Of a stretch of 64,000 bases of DNA, positions 45,939 to 54,609 are shown piece by piece. The translations under genes and the position numbers were made by a program. The notes under the pieces are model-generated. The model saw nothing but the letters and a program-made list of their open reading frames with translations. It was not told the origin of the DNA and made no database searches. Source of the DNA: Neobacillus drentensis (GTDB lineage Bacteria > Bacillota > Bacilli > Bacillales > Cytobacillaceae); contig NZ_CP091110.1 of the NCBI RefSeq assembly GCF_021560175.1, positions 4,466,501 to 4,530,500 of the forward strand. Direction: 5' to 3'. Position 1 is the first letter of the stretch. The number at the start of each line of letters is the position of its first letter.

Positions 45939-46707
45939 TTTTCTTCTAAAGTATTTTCAGGCAAACGATTGCCCCATTGTTGAAAATAAGCCAGGATATT
46001 TAATCGTTCAGTTAACGGTGGAACTTGATAAAGAACTGATGAACCGTCCTTTTTACTGGCATTACCTCGAAAAGACAGGCGGCATCCCAAATCCAATGAG
46101 CTTAACAATGATCACTGACCAAAAAAAAGCTCCGGAAAATATGAAGGGAGAAATTATCCATTTTGGCTCTCCCCGGCTTCATCAAATCTTTGCTTCAACC
46201 AAAAAGTTAGCCAGCTATATTCGTTTATATGAAAATCACCCGTACATTCAAAACCAAACAGCATTGTTTCCATGGCTGTGTATGAATGTAAAAATCTCTT
46301 ATCAGTGTGACCGGAAACGGGATATTTTTAAGTCGATTGGTCTGCAGCTTATAAACGGTCAAATGGTCGAAAATTTTCACGACCGACTCCAAAAAGTTTC
46401 TCTTACCCCCAAGATTCCGGATTACTCGTTTACGCTATCGCCGTTGGTTAAACCAAAAAGCGGGATGATTCGAGTAGAAAATTATTTACGAAACGTGATC
46501 TCAGAAGAGGACCACACTTGGGCCGAAGCGGCTCGCAATCGGTGGGAACAAGACTTGCGGTTACTAAATCATTTCTATGAAGATGAAGAAGAAACAAGTG
46601 AGAACTATGAAACCGAAAAAATGGCGCTGCAAGAACAATATGAACCCAAAATCAACATCTCCTTCATCAACGGCGGTCTCTTCTACTTAACTGAAAAAGC
46701 TATATAA
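45916..46707 (+). CDS. yqhG: Conserved protein YqhG
   Basis: The 263-residue protein starts MQQQEIHDFLLKYF and matches YqhG of Bacillus by context and sequence style; no functional domain is recognised. It is soluble, with an acidic stretch near the C-terminus (EDEEETSENYETE). AAGGAGG is 9 nt before the ATG; the start lies inside the end of yqhH, implying joint translation with the helicase. Confidence 0.82.
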   Translation: MQQQEIHDFLLKYFQANDCPIVENKPGYLIVQLTVELDKELMNRPFYWHYLEKTGGIPNPMSLTMITDQKKAPENMKGEIIHFGSPRLHQIFASTKKLASYIRLYENHPYIQNQTALFPWLCMNVKISYQCDRKRDIFKSIGLQLINGQMVENFHDRLQKVSLTPKIPDYSFTLSPLVKPKSGMIRVENYLRNVISEEDHTWAEAARNRWEQDLRLLNHFYEDEEETSENYETEKMALQEQYEPKINISFINGGLFYLTEKAI

Positions 46708-46718
46708 ACTACCCTATA

Positions 46719-46763
46719 CGGTGACAGGCACCATGTGAATTTTTCACATGGTGCCTGTCACCG
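46719..46763. repeat. Perfect 21-bp hairpin of the GGTGACAGGCACC type
   Basis: CGGTGACAGGCACCATGTGA plus one A (46719-46739) pairs perfectly with 46743-46763 around a 3-nt loop. The GGTGACAGGCACC core is a palindrome type I recall as dispersed in Bacillaceae genomes. It follows yqhG by about 11 nt and could act as its transcript end, but has no adjacent U run. Confidence 0.8.
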
Positions 46764-46774
46764 TTATGCCCCCT

Positions 46775-46787
46775 AAAAAATTTTTTT
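46775..46787. promoter_or_regulatory. Possible ComK AT-box upstream of comGA
   Basis: AAAAAATTTTTTT fits AAAA-N5-TTTT, the ComK half-box. A second box at the right spacing is not clear in the following AT-rich run, so this is tentative. It lies about 80 nt upstream of comGA. Confidence 0.35.
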
Positions 46788-46856
46788 ATATTTTTTAAAA
46801 ATAAAGAAGGATAAACATGAACCCTGTCGAATTATGAGTATTGAAAAAGTAAAAAG

Positions 46857-47942
46857 GTGGTGGTACCAATTGTTAGCTCGATTGAAATACTAGCTAATCG
46901 AATCATTAAAGATGCTGTCCGAAATCAAGCAACCGATATTCACATTATTCCTCGTAAGAATGACACACTTGTTCAAATCCGTTTAACCAACAAACTCATT
47001 CCCAGATTGTCCCTCCCAAAAGATGAATGCGACAGGTTAATTTCACATTTTAAATTCACGGCGAATATGGACATCGGGGAAAGAAGACGCCCTCAAAGCG
47101 GTGCCGTTTTTTGTGAAGTAGACGGGCATTTAATGGGGCTTAGGCTTTCCACACTCCCTTCAAACAACAGAGAGAGCCTTGTCATCCGGCTTTTACCACA
47201 GCAAGAGCAAATACCCTTCCACCAACTTTCATTATTCCCTTCTATGACAAGAAAGCTGTTAGCCCTGCTGAAACATGCACACGGATTAATCATTTTTACA
47301 GGTCCAACCGGTTCAGGCAAAACGACAACACTTTATTCCCTGCTAAACGAAACTGCCCACCTCTTTCATCGCAATGTTATCACCCTTGAAGATCCTATCG
47401 AAAAAAACTATGACTCCGTCCTGCAAGTACAAGTAAACGAAAAAGCTGGTGTGACTTATGCAGCCGGTTTAAAAGCGATTCTTCGCCATGATCCGGATAT
47501 TATCATGGTCGGGGAAATCAGGGATGCAGAAACAGCCAAAATCGCTGTCAGGGCTGCTCTTACTGGGCATCTAGTCCTTTCCACTATGCATACTCGAGAT
47601 GCAAAAGGAGCCGTTTACCGTCTCCGTGAATTTGGTGTGAACTGGCTAGAAGTTGAGCAAACATTAATTGCTGTTACGGCTCAAAGATTAGTAGAACTTA
47701 CCTGCCCTTATTGTGAAGGAGAGTGTTCGCCTTTGTGTTATTCCTATGGCAGATGGAAAAGAGCAAGTGTTTTCGAACTTTTATCCGGCCGGAACTTAAA
47801 CAATGTTATGAAGGCCGCAAAAGGTGAAATGTTTAACACACACTACCGTACATTAAAAGAAGTTATTAACAAGGGCATTGCCCTCGGTTATATTCAAGAA
47901 ACCGAGTATGAACGGCTGGTGTATGAAGATGAGCCGTCATAA
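46857..47942 (+). CDS. comGA: Competence pseudopilus ATPase ComGA
   Basis: ComGA is the type II/IV-type assembly ATPase that drives the competence pilus. The protein of about 361 residues has Walker A GPTGSGKTTTLYSLL, Asp box ITLEDPIE, Walker B DIIMVGEIRDAETA and a CPYC zinc-type pair near the C-terminus. The start is unclear: GTG at 46857 or 46860 lacks a ribosome site, whereas AAAGGTGG at 46853-46860 is well spaced for ATT at 46869. I give the longest frame. It overlaps comGB. Confidence 0.9.
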   Translation: MVVPIVSSIEILANRIIKDAVRNQATDIHIIPRKNDTLVQIRLTNKLIPRLSLPKDECDRLISHFKFTANMDIGERRRPQSGAVFCEVDGHLMGLRLSTLPSNNRESLVIRLLPQQEQIPFHQLSLFPSMTRKLLALLKHAHGLIIFTGPTGSGKTTTLYSLLNETAHLFHRNVITLEDPIEKNYDSVLQVQVNEKAGVTYAAGLKAILRHDPDIIMVGEIRDAETAKIAVRAALTGHLVLSTMHTRDAKGAVYRLREFGVNWLEVEQTLIAVTAQRLVELTCPYCEGECSPLCYSYGRWKRASVFELLSGRNLNNVMKAAKGEMFNTHYRTLKEVINKGIALGYIQETEYERLVYEDEPS

Positions 47943-48960
47943 ATGGACTGTAAATGAACAAGCCCATTTCTTAAGAAGAACAGGAGATTTACTTCTACGC
48001 GGGTATCCAATTGCAGAAGCAATTGAATCCATAGCATTACAATTGCCAGCCAATCGAAAGGAGGAATTATATGGGTGTCTAGTTGAGTTAAAGCAAGGGT
48101 CACCCTTTCATGTCGTATTGAACCATCTTGGTTTTCAAAAAGACTTGATTGGCTATGTCTATTTTGCTGAACAGCATGGAAGTTTTGCTGAGGCACTTTT
48201 GGAAGGAAGTGAACTCGCGCTATTAAAAGATAAAGATATGAAAAAGCTTTTAAAATTACTGCAATACCCCTTGTTATTGATGTTTATTACTGGGTTTCTA
48301 TTTGTTTTCATTGAGAACACCTTACTGCCAAGATTTACAACGCTGTTTGCTTCACTCGGACTTAAGGAGAATTTTTTCACGAAGGTCCTCTATGCTTTTG
48401 ATCATTATTTCCCAGCCGCCATTTGCATCGTCCTTACTTTACTCGGACTGACAACGATCTATTATTTTTTTGTATTTCGAAAGCTTCCAATCCTCAAGCA
48501 AAGGGTCCTGCTTGTCCGTATCCCTATTCTGGGTAAAATCCTCAAATTGTTGTTCACACATTACTTTTCCATTCAACTAAGTTTCCTTTTATCCGGAGGC
48601 ATTTCTGTCTCAGAGGCACTTTCCCTTTTTGAAAAGAATCACCGACAGCCATTTTACAGCCAATTAGCCGAAGACATCAGAATCAAGCTGGTAACCGGAG
48701 AAAAATTAGACACGATTATAGCCTCCTTTTTCTTTTTCGAGAAGGAATTTCCGATGATTATTAAACATGGCCAAGAAAATGGAAAATTAGAGCAAGAATT
48801 ACTGTTTTTTAGCAGACATTGCGTGGCAGTCATGGAGGAAAGGATTGAAAAAAGCTTTAAAACCATCCAGCCTATTCTTTACATATTTATTGGCTGTTTA
48901 GTTGTATCAATGTATCTAGCGATTCTATTACCGATGTTCCATCTGCTTGATGGTATATAG
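47929..48960 (+). CDS. comGB: Competence pseudopilus membrane platform ComGB
   Basis: The 343-residue protein belongs to the GspF/PilC family with two T2SSF repeats and three membrane helices (around residues 110-135, 160-185 and at the C-terminus). It is the inner-membrane platform for pilin assembly. The ATG at 47929 overlaps the comGA end by 14 nt. The foldback repeat copy C begins directly after its stop codon. Confidence 0.9.
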   Translation: MSRHKWTVNEQAHFLRRTGDLLLRGYPIAEAIESIALQLPANRKEELYGCLVELKQGSPFHVVLNHLGFQKDLIGYVYFAEQHGSFAEALLEGSELALLKDKDMKKLLKLLQYPLLLMFITGFLFVFIENTLLPRFTTLFASLGLKENFFTKVLYAFDHYFPAAICIVLTLLGLTTIYYFFVFRKLPILKQRVLLVRIPILGKILKLLFTHYFSIQLSFLLSGGISVSEALSLFEKNHRQPFYSQLAEDIRIKLVTGEKLDTIIASFFFFEKEFPMIIKHGQENGKLEQELLFFSRHCVAVMEERIEKSFKTIQPILYIFIGCLVVSMYLAILLPMFHLLDGI

Positions 48961-49169
48961 GAAAGCGCAAGCGCCTTGTTCAGCCCCGATATAGGGCGAG
49001 TTGTCGACTGACCGGCGAAAGCAAGGTCAAAGACTAGTCGCCCTTAATGCGTACAGAAAGCGGAAGCTTTATGTAGCCAAGCATAAGACGAGCCGGCCGA
49101 AAGGTTGCTTTTTAACCTTTTGGACGGATTGGCTGTAGACCATCGAGGGGCTAGGTGCTGGAGCTGGAC
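48961..49169. repeat. Foldback intergenic repeat, copy C, inside the comG operon
   Basis: The outer sequences match copy A (GCGCCTTGTTCAGCCCCGA at the left; CATAAGACGAGCCGGCCGAA onward at the right, ending CTGGAGCTGGAC). About 90 bp are inserted after CAGCCCCGA, and this insert is also a foldback: AGGGCGA pairs with TCGCCCT, and GACC with GGTC. The element fills the gap between comGB and comGC, so it is transcribed within the comG mRNA. Confidence 0.82.
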
Positions 49170-49229
49170 AATTCTCTAAGTCGAAAACCTTATACTTTCT
49201 TACCTTATAAAAATATGGGGGAATTTAAA

Positions 49230-49541
49230 ATGATGAAAAATGAAAAAGGGTTTACCTTAATTGAAATGATGATTGTTATGTTAATAATTTCCGTTTTGCT
49301 TTTGATTACCATCCCTAACGTTACCAAGCATAATTCTAATATCAACAATAAAGGCTGCGAAGCTTACGTGAAAATGGTTCAAGCACAGGTCCAAGCCTAT
49401 CAAATGGAAAAAAATAAAATCCCAACACTCGCTGAATTACAAACCGCTGGCTATTTAAACGATGTCAAGGGCTGTCCGAACGGTCAAGAAGTTGCAATTG
49501 ATTCGGAAGGTAAGGTCACCTCTGTTGCAAAAGCAGATTAA
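49230..49541 (+). CDS. comGC: Major competence pseudopilin ComGC
   Basis: The 103-residue prepilin has the cleavage site EKG-FTLIEMM (Gly at 7, Glu at +5) and a hydrophobic helix. CEAYVKMVQAQVQAYQ and a second Cys (VKGCPNG) could form the intramolecular disulfide known for ComGC. GGGGGA precedes the ATG at 49230. It polymerises into the transformation pilus after cleavage by ComC. Confidence 0.92.
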   Translation: MMKNEKGFTLIEMMIVMLIISVLLLITIPNVTKHNSNINNKGCEAYVKMVQAQVQAYQMEKNKIPTLAELQTAGYLNDVKGCPNGQEVAIDSEGKVTSVAKAD

Positions 49542-49549
49542 TAACCAGA

Positions 49550-49990
49550 ATGACCAAAAATCAAAAAGGCTTTACATTGGTTGAGTCGTTACTAGTTCTC
49601 TCGATTTTTATGATTATCTCCTTCATCACAGCCTTTTCATTGAAACCTGAGCACTCTGTATTAGAAGATGAGGTTTTTTTGACACAACTCCGTGCTGATC
49701 TCCTTTATGGGCAACAATTTGCTATTTCGCATCAAAAAGAAGTTACCATTGTTATTTTGCCTAGCAAACACAAATATAACTTGTCTTTACAGGGACGCTT
49801 GCCGGCTATAATTGATAGATCCTTTTCTCCTAATATTTACCTTACCGAAGGCTCAATGCCCTTATCTTTTAAATTCCTGCCAGATGGCAATATCAATAAA
49901 TTTGGATCCTTCTTTATCAAGACGAAGGAAAAGGAATATCGGCTGACCTTTTTGATTGGGAGAGGACGATTTTATGTTACGGAGCAATAA
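49550..49990 (+). CDS. comGD: Competence minor pseudopilin ComGD
   Basis: The 146-residue prepilin-like protein begins MTKNQKG-FTLVESLLVLSI, a type IV prepilin signal with Glu at +5, followed by a GspH-like soluble domain. It starts 8 nt after comGC; the ribosome site is weak, suggesting coupling. Confidence 0.88.
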   Translation: MTKNQKGFTLVESLLVLSIFMIISFITAFSLKPEHSVLEDEVFLTQLRADLLYGQQFAISHQKEVTIVILPSKHKYNLSLQGRLPAIIDRSFSPNIYLTEGSMPLSFKFLPDGNINKFGSFFIKTKEKEYRLTFLIGRGRFYVTEQ

Positions 49991-50312
49991 AGGTTATTTT
50001 CTGTTGGAATTACTGCTGTCACTTTCGACTATGTTAATGATTTGCCTTTTCTTACTTCCCTTATTAATGGAGGTCAGAGAACAATCAAGGAAAGTAGAGA
50101 TAGAGAAAACGGCTCAAAGGATGATGTATGAGGAACTAAAGGCAAGAATCATTGACGGCCGGACATTTTCCAATTACACCATCCGAGAGAATAATATCGA
50201 CTACAACATTATCTGGAAGAATCCTAATCAAACTGGTCAAAGGGAGGTGTGTGTAAGAGTTGAAAAGAATTCAGTTTATCCAGAAGCCACTATTTGCGGT
50301 ATCCTCGAATGA
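49974..50312 (+). CDS. comGE: Competence minor pseudopilin ComGE
   Basis: The 112-residue protein has a divergent prepilin signal (SNKG-YFLLELLLSL) with the +5 Glu kept. GGGAGAGGA lies upstream of ATG 49974, inside the end of comGD. Identity rests on position between comGD and comGF. Confidence 0.85.
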   Translation: MLRSNKGYFLLELLLSLSTMLMICLFLLPLLMEVREQSRKVEIEKTAQRMMYEELKARIIDGRTFSNYTIRENNIDYNIIWKNPNQTGQREVCVRVEKNSVYPEATICGILE

Positions 50313-50736
50313 AAAGGCTTTTACCTTAATTGAAGTATTAATTGCCTTTTCAATCTTTTCCACTATCATTTTCTTTATGGCTCCTATTTTTCATATCATC
50401 CTAAACCAAAAAAGCATGCAAATGGAAATGCAGGAAATGGAATGGGAAGTTTTTTACAGTCAAGTTACAAAAGAAATTAGCACCGTCTCACATGCTGAGG
50501 TATCCTCTGGACGTTTAATACTAACTAAAGGTTCAGATACCATTCAATATGAAAAATATGGTTCAAACCTCAGACGAAGGGTAAATTCAACGGGACATGA
50601 GGTTATTCTTCAAAATGTTTCACAATACTCCTTTTCCATCGTGAATAATGCAGTGAAAATTACAGTTGTGGACATATGGGGAAAGGAGTATTCAGTTCTG
50701 GCATACTCCTTTCTAAACTGGACTGCCAATATATGA
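50260..50736 (+). CDS. comGF: Competence minor pseudopilin ComGF
   Basis: The 158-residue protein has NEKA-FTLIEVLIAFSIF as its prepilin region and a ComGF-like C-terminal half. It starts at TTG 50260 with GGGAGGTG about 11 nt upstream, overlapping comGE by 53 nt. The cleavage residue is Ala instead of Gly, as in some ComGF proteins. Confidence 0.87.
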   Translation: MKRIQFIQKPLFAVSSNEKAFTLIEVLIAFSIFSTIIFFMAPIFHIILNQKSMQMEMQEMEWEVFYSQVTKEISTVSHAEVSSGRLILTKGSDTIQYEKYGSNLRRRVNSTGHEVILQNVSQYSFSIVNNAVKITVVDIWGKEYSVLAYSFLNWTANI

Positions 50737-51116
50737 AAAACAGTGAACATGGGTTTACCTATCCCTTAACGTTGTGCACGTTACTTCTTTTCCTCCTGTT
50801 TTTCTCCTTGCATATTGAGCAATTACTTTCCGAACGTAAAATAGCAGTTGAAACAAAGGTAATTCATATGCAGGAATATTACTTTCTGTCTTCTGTCAAA
50901 AAAGTGGAATCGTTATACCAAACTCGCGGGACTATGCCTGCTAAAGGAACACTTATCTATCTAAATGGAACAGTGGATTATCGTGCGGAGACCCCTTCTG
51001 CCTATATACAGATAGTGGATTTCACGCTTGTTCTTCATGATCGTGAACCTATAGTGGGTTATGGGTACTTTGATACGCGTTCAAAAGCGATGATTAAATG
51101 GGTAGAGGTCAATTAG
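50733..51116 (+). CDS. comGG: Competence protein ComGG
   Basis: The 127-residue protein starts MKNSEHG-FTYPLTLCTLLL, a prepilin-like segment lacking the usual +5 Glu, as is typical of ComGG. The ATG overlaps the comGF stop codon (ATGA), so translation is likely coupled. It is the last comG gene. Confidence 0.85.
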   Translation: MKNSEHGFTYPLTLCTLLLFLLFFSLHIEQLLSERKIAVETKVIHMQEYYFLSSVKKVESLYQTRGTMPAKGTLIYLNGTVDYRAETPSAYIQIVDFTLVLHDREPIVGYGYFDTRSKAMIKWVEVN

Positions 51117-51172
51117 CTGTATGAACGATTAAAAAATGGACATAATGTAGGTGTATAAAGGCAGGTGTGTCC

Positions 51173-51361
51173 ATGAAAACAAATGATTATATTAAATATA
51201 TGACGCAAACGATCGTTAAATATGCTGACCAGCCTAAAGACGAACGGAAACGCATCCGTATTGAGAAGAAACAAACGAAAGCGGATTTCTGGTACCGTTG
51301 GTTTGGCATCCTCCCCTACATCCTTTACTCAGAAGTAAAGAAAAAACGAAGATTTAAATAG
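51173..51361 (+). CDS. yqzE: YqzE family protein
   Basis: This 62-residue basic protein (MKTNDYIKYMTQTIVKYADQ) has a C-terminal hydrophobic segment WYRWFGILPYILY followed by KKKRRFK. It is found beside comG in bacilli; function is unknown. AGGTG precedes ATG 51173. Confidence 0.8.
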   Translation: MKTNDYIKYMTQTIVKYADQPKDERKRIRIEKKQTKADFWYRWFGILPYILYSEVKKKRRFK

Positions 51362-51388
51362 CGGTGTTTCATACCGCTTCTTTTTTTT
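51360..51388 (+). terminator. Terminator after yqzE
   Basis: AGCGGT pairs with ACCGCT around a 7-nt loop, followed by TCTTTTTTTT; it overlaps the yqzE stop codon. Confidence 0.85.
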
Positions 51389-51505
51389 GTCAAAAAATCC
51401 AATAAATTATATTGACAAAGAAGAAAATTTCCATAAATTAGAAACTTTATCTAATATTGTTACAATAAAAAGACAGGAATTGTGAACATTTTCTAAACAT
51501 ATAGT

Positions 51506-51553
51506 GTTAACATTGTTAACTTCATTCCTTTGTTAATTTGGCTGTATTATAAT
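51506..51553 (+). promoter_or_regulatory. Promoter region with GTTAAC dyad before the HTH regulator
   Basis: GTTAAC-ATT-GTTAAC (51506-51520) is a perfect dyad, followed by TATAAT at 51548-51553, 33 nt before the start codon. No good -35 is visible. The dyad is a candidate operator, perhaps for autoregulation. Confidence 0.45.
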
Positions 51554-51586
51554 GGAATAAATTATGGGGGTTCGAGGTGAACAGTG

Positions 51587-52285
51587 ATGGAACAAACATT
51601 AAAAATAACAAACGTTTTGTCAGATCCAACACGTTACTACATTTATCAATACATTACCAAACGCCATCAAGAAGTAACAGTTCAAGAGGTGGCTGAAAAT
51701 TTTAATATTCATCCAAATGTAGCACGACTACATTTATCAAAGTTAGAAGATGTAAATATGTTAGCATCTGAAACAAAGAAAACAGGAAAAGGCGGCAGAC
51801 CCAGCAGACTATACCGTTTATCCGATGATGTTATCCAGCTGCATTTCCCATACCGCGACTACATGCTTTTATCCAAAGTAGCCATTCAGACGATGATATC
51901 ACTCGGTGAAGCTGGTAGAGAAGCACTGTTTATGACCGGTAAACGATTTGGAATGGAAATAATTGAACAGGAACTGGCAAAGCGAGCATTGGGTGATGAT
52001 TTGACATTCGATCAAAAGCTGACGATTTTAAAAAGCGCTGCCACTCTTGCCGGATTTTATCCAGAGTTTGAAGTGGGCGGTGACCAATCAAAAATTTACT
52101 TCCAAATCTTCAATTGTCCATTTAAAGAAATTGCTGAGGACCACACTGAAGCAGTTTGCAATATGCACCATGAATTTTTAAAGGGAATGTTTGAAGTTTT
52201 ATTCGATTCAGTTGAATTGATTGAAAAAGAAAACATGATTTCAGGCTGTGAGACATGCTCTTATCAAGTACTTGTGTCAAACTAA
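51587..52285 (+). CDS. HTH regulator with SufR-like C-terminal cysteines
   Basis: The 232-residue protein has an N-terminal winged helix (TVQEVAENFNIHPNVARLHLSKLE, about 31-54) with a GKGGRPSRLYRL wing. A middle helical region and a C-terminal segment follow. The latter carries NCPF, VCNMHHEF and GCETC, a pattern like the iron-sulfur-binding cysteines of SufR. It may sense Fe-S status or redox, which is inference. GAGGTG is 7 nt before ATG 51587. I do not recall this gene at the equivalent B. subtilis locus. Confidence 0.75.
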   Translation: MEQTLKITNVLSDPTRYYIYQYITKRHQEVTVQEVAENFNIHPNVARLHLSKLEDVNMLASETKKTGKGGRPSRLYRLSDDVIQLHFPYRDYMLLSKVAIQTMISLGEAGREALFMTGKRFGMEIIEQELAKRALGDDLTFDQKLTILKSAATLAGFYPEFEVGGDQSKIYFQIFNCPFKEIAEDHTEAVCNMHHEFLKGMFEVLFDSVELIEKENMISGCETCSYQVLVSN

Positions 52286-52368
52286 TTCGAGTCTGATGTT
52301 TACATTATGCCTCCTTTTACTTTATAATATTGTATTGATGGTATCGCAGGCTAAAAGGGGGTATACAT

Positions 52369-52611
52369 ATGGATCGCATGTTCAGAGTTTGTGGTTTTTG
52401 GACTGGTATTTTTACCGTATTTCTCTATCTGGGTGGTTTGGATAGAACAGCCATGCTATTCTTGGCTCAAACAGGATTTTTTGTCCTGCTTAGCTACCTA
52501 AAGCTTTCCGAACGTATGTATTTGTATGTGTTCGGAGCATATTTAACTATCTTCTTCGTTGGCTTTACTTATTGGACAACGTTCATGATGCCGCTAGGCG
52601 GAGGAGAGTAA
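52369..52611 (+). CDS. yqgY: DUF2626 membrane protein YqgY
   Basis: An 80-residue protein with three predicted membrane helices, starting MDRMFRVCGFWTGIFTVFLY, matches the DUF2626/YqgY type. Function unknown. AAAGGGGG precedes the ATG. Confidence 0.82.
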   Translation: MDRMFRVCGFWTGIFTVFLYLGGLDRTAMLFLAQTGFFVLLSYLKLSERMYLYVFGAYLTIFFVGFTYWTTFMMPLGGGE

Positions 52612-52654
52612 TAAGACCGTAGGCGTATAGAATCGTATTCTAATGCCGCAAAAA

Positions 52655-52682
52655 AAAAACGCCGGTGCTCCGGTGTTTTTTT
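52655..52682. terminator. Bidirectional terminator between yqgY and the methyltransferase gene
   Basis: AACGCCGG pairs with CCGGTGTT (one G-T pair) around a 4-nt loop, between an A run and a T run; it serves two convergent genes. Confidence 0.83.
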
Positions 52683-53775
52683 ATTCCCAAAAAATGTCCT
52701 GTTCACTTAAATGGAAACCTTTTTGTTGGATTATGACATGAAAATATGTGCTCATCCCTGACGGCATTATTAAACTGCGTATGGCACGATTTCTTCTGCT
52801 CACCTCGGAAAAAGGATTAGGATCATAATGTTCCTTTAACTCCTTCAAAATACCTGCCTTTAAAAGAAACTCATCCTGCCTTAGTTTGGTTAGCAACTCG
52901 AGCTGATACTTCATCCCTTTTTGGATAAGCTGATCAAAGTGGATATGAGTGGTTATGTCCATTTCCCCTGGATGCAAAAAGACATTGTCTATCATCATAT
53001 GTTCGTGGTATCCTCTTAGACTCCCTTGTTTACGCTGGGGAGCTGCCCACTCCTCATTGGTATAGCCGTAATCCGCAGTGACTACAAAACCTTCACTTAA
53101 GACCTTTGAAATATCCTCCATCATGGTCTCCATTACTAAAGGAATCTCAATCCGTTGTTTTTCTTTTATAACCAGATGACTGTCTGCAAGAAATGAAAGG
53201 ATCGCTTGATTCGTTAATGGTTCCCTCTGTTCAAAAAGCTGTCCGTCCTCTGACATTCCCACCATCACTTCCACAAGTTCACCGTTTATTTTTTCAATCA
53301 CATGAACCGGAAGAGCATCAAAAAGTTCATTTGAAAAAACCATGCCGGAAAAAGGTTCAATCATCGCGAGGCTCTCCACTTGAACAAAGGAAAGGTGAGG
53401 ATGAAGTAATTCACGCTGTTGCTTGCGATGGTAAGGACTACTCTCCACTATTAGATAGGTAAGGGGTGCTCCAAACGACTTTTGCCACTCTTGTAAAAAG
53501 GCATTCGCAAAACGGCCGGTTCCAGCTCCAATTTCACAAAAAACAGGAGGCAATTTCGTTTTTTCACAAATATAAAAAAACCATTTTGCTAAAAGTCTGC
53601 CGTACACATCCGAAATATTGCTCGTAGTAATAAAATCCCCTTGTCTTCCGATTTTTGGTTTATCCTTCATATAATAGCCTAATTCCGGATGATAGAGGAC
53701 GGCTGAAATATAATCAGCATAAGTGATCAGCCTTTTAGGTGAATTCGCAATTAAATTCTTTAAATAGGAAATCAT
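52681..53775 (-). CDS. MidA/NDUFAF7-family SAM-dependent methyltransferase
   Basis: The 364-residue protein has the family pattern: SAVLYHPELGYYM, GDFITTSNISDVYGRLLAKW, the SAM motif VFCEIGAGTGRFANAFLQEW and VFSNELFDALPVHVIE. In mitochondria the relative NDUFAF7 methylates a complex I arginine; the bacterial substrate is unknown. It starts 5 nt after the yqgX stop with a weak ribosome site, so it is probably translated with yqgX. Confidence 0.85.
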   Translation of the reverse strand: MISYLKNLIANSPKRLITYADYISAVLYHPELGYYMKDKPKIGRQGDFITTSNISDVYGRLLAKWFFYICEKTKLPPVFCEIGAGTGRFANAFLQEWQKSFGAPLTYLIVESSPYHRKQQRELLHPHLSFVQVESLAMIEPFSGMVFSNELFDALPVHVIEKINGELVEVMVGMSEDGQLFEQREPLTNQAILSFLADSHLVIKEKQRIEIPLVMETMMEDISKVLSEGFVVTADYGYTNEEWAAPQRKQGSLRGYHEHMMIDNVFLHPGEMDITTHIHFDQLIQKGMKYQLELLTKLRQDEFLLKAGILKELKEHYDPNPFSEVSRRNRAIRSLIMPSGMSTYFHVIIQQKGFHLSEQDIFWE

Positions 53776-53780
53776 AATTT

Positions 53781-54416
53781 CTAAAACCCATTTAAAAATG
53801 GGTTGCTGTCCATTTCCTCTCCAATGGTGGTAACTGGACCATGGCCTGACAGGACATATGTTTCTTCTGGCAAACTTAGCAGCTTGTCATGAATACTTTT
53901 CATAAGCTGTCCTGAATTCCCTCCAGGTAAATCAGTACGGCCGATTCCCCCCTGAAATAAAGCATCACCGGAAATAACTACATCATTTCTCTTAAAATAA
54001 AAGGAAACACTGCCAGGTGAATGTCCTGGAGTATGGAAAACCTGAAAAGTAAATTCGCCGATTTCCATGTTTCCCTCATTATGTATAATGTGATCTGCTG
54101 GTTTAGCTATGATCGGTTCAATTTCCATAAATAATTGCGAGCCATTCAACCTTGGGTCTTCAAGCCACTTTTCTTCCTGTTTGTGAACGTAAACGGGAAC
54201 TTTGTATGTATCCCTAATAACATCCACAGCACCAATATGATCAAAATGAGCGTGAGTTAACAGGATTGCCATCGGCTTTAGTTTTCTTTGATTTATCAAG
54301 TTAATCAATTTTTTCCCCTCTTCACCTGGGTCGATGATTAAACAAGTCTTATCAGGATTTTCAACAATATAGCAATTCGTTTGCAGGGGTCCTAAAGGAA
54401 TTTGCTGCCATTTCAT
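53781..54416 (-). CDS. yqgX: Metallo-beta-lactamase-fold hydrolase YqgX
   Basis: The 211-residue protein has the metal-binding motif LTHAHFDHIG, later His/Asp residues (HTPGHSPGSV, SGDALF) and a C-terminal GHGP. It resembles glyoxalase II-like hydrolases; the substrate is uncertain. ATG 54416 has GGGAGGA upstream; a longer frame starting 7 codons earlier includes the ribosome site itself. Confidence 0.88.
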   Translation of the reverse strand: MKWQQIPLGPLQTNCYIVENPDKTCLIIDPGEEGKKLINLINQRKLKPMAILLTHAHFDHIGAVDVIRDTYKVPVYVHKQEEKWLEDPRLNGSQLFMEIEPIIAKPADHIIHNEGNMEIGEFTFQVFHTPGHSPGSVSFYFKRNDVVISGDALFQGGIGRTDLPGGNSGQLMKSIHDKLLSLPEETYVLSGHGPVTTIGEEMDSNPFLNGF

Positions 54417-54609
54417 AAATTTGTTCCTCCCATACATATATACATCAGGTTTATTTTACACTAAAGAACATAGGAGAGAAAGCGGTTCAATCATGGCTGT
54501 ATTTTTGCCTCGACAAATTAAAGAAAAAAATATAAAATAGGAAACGAATGGATATAATATAGTTACATAATTTATGGAGATCGCGTTTACGAAAAAGGGG
54601 GAATAAAAA

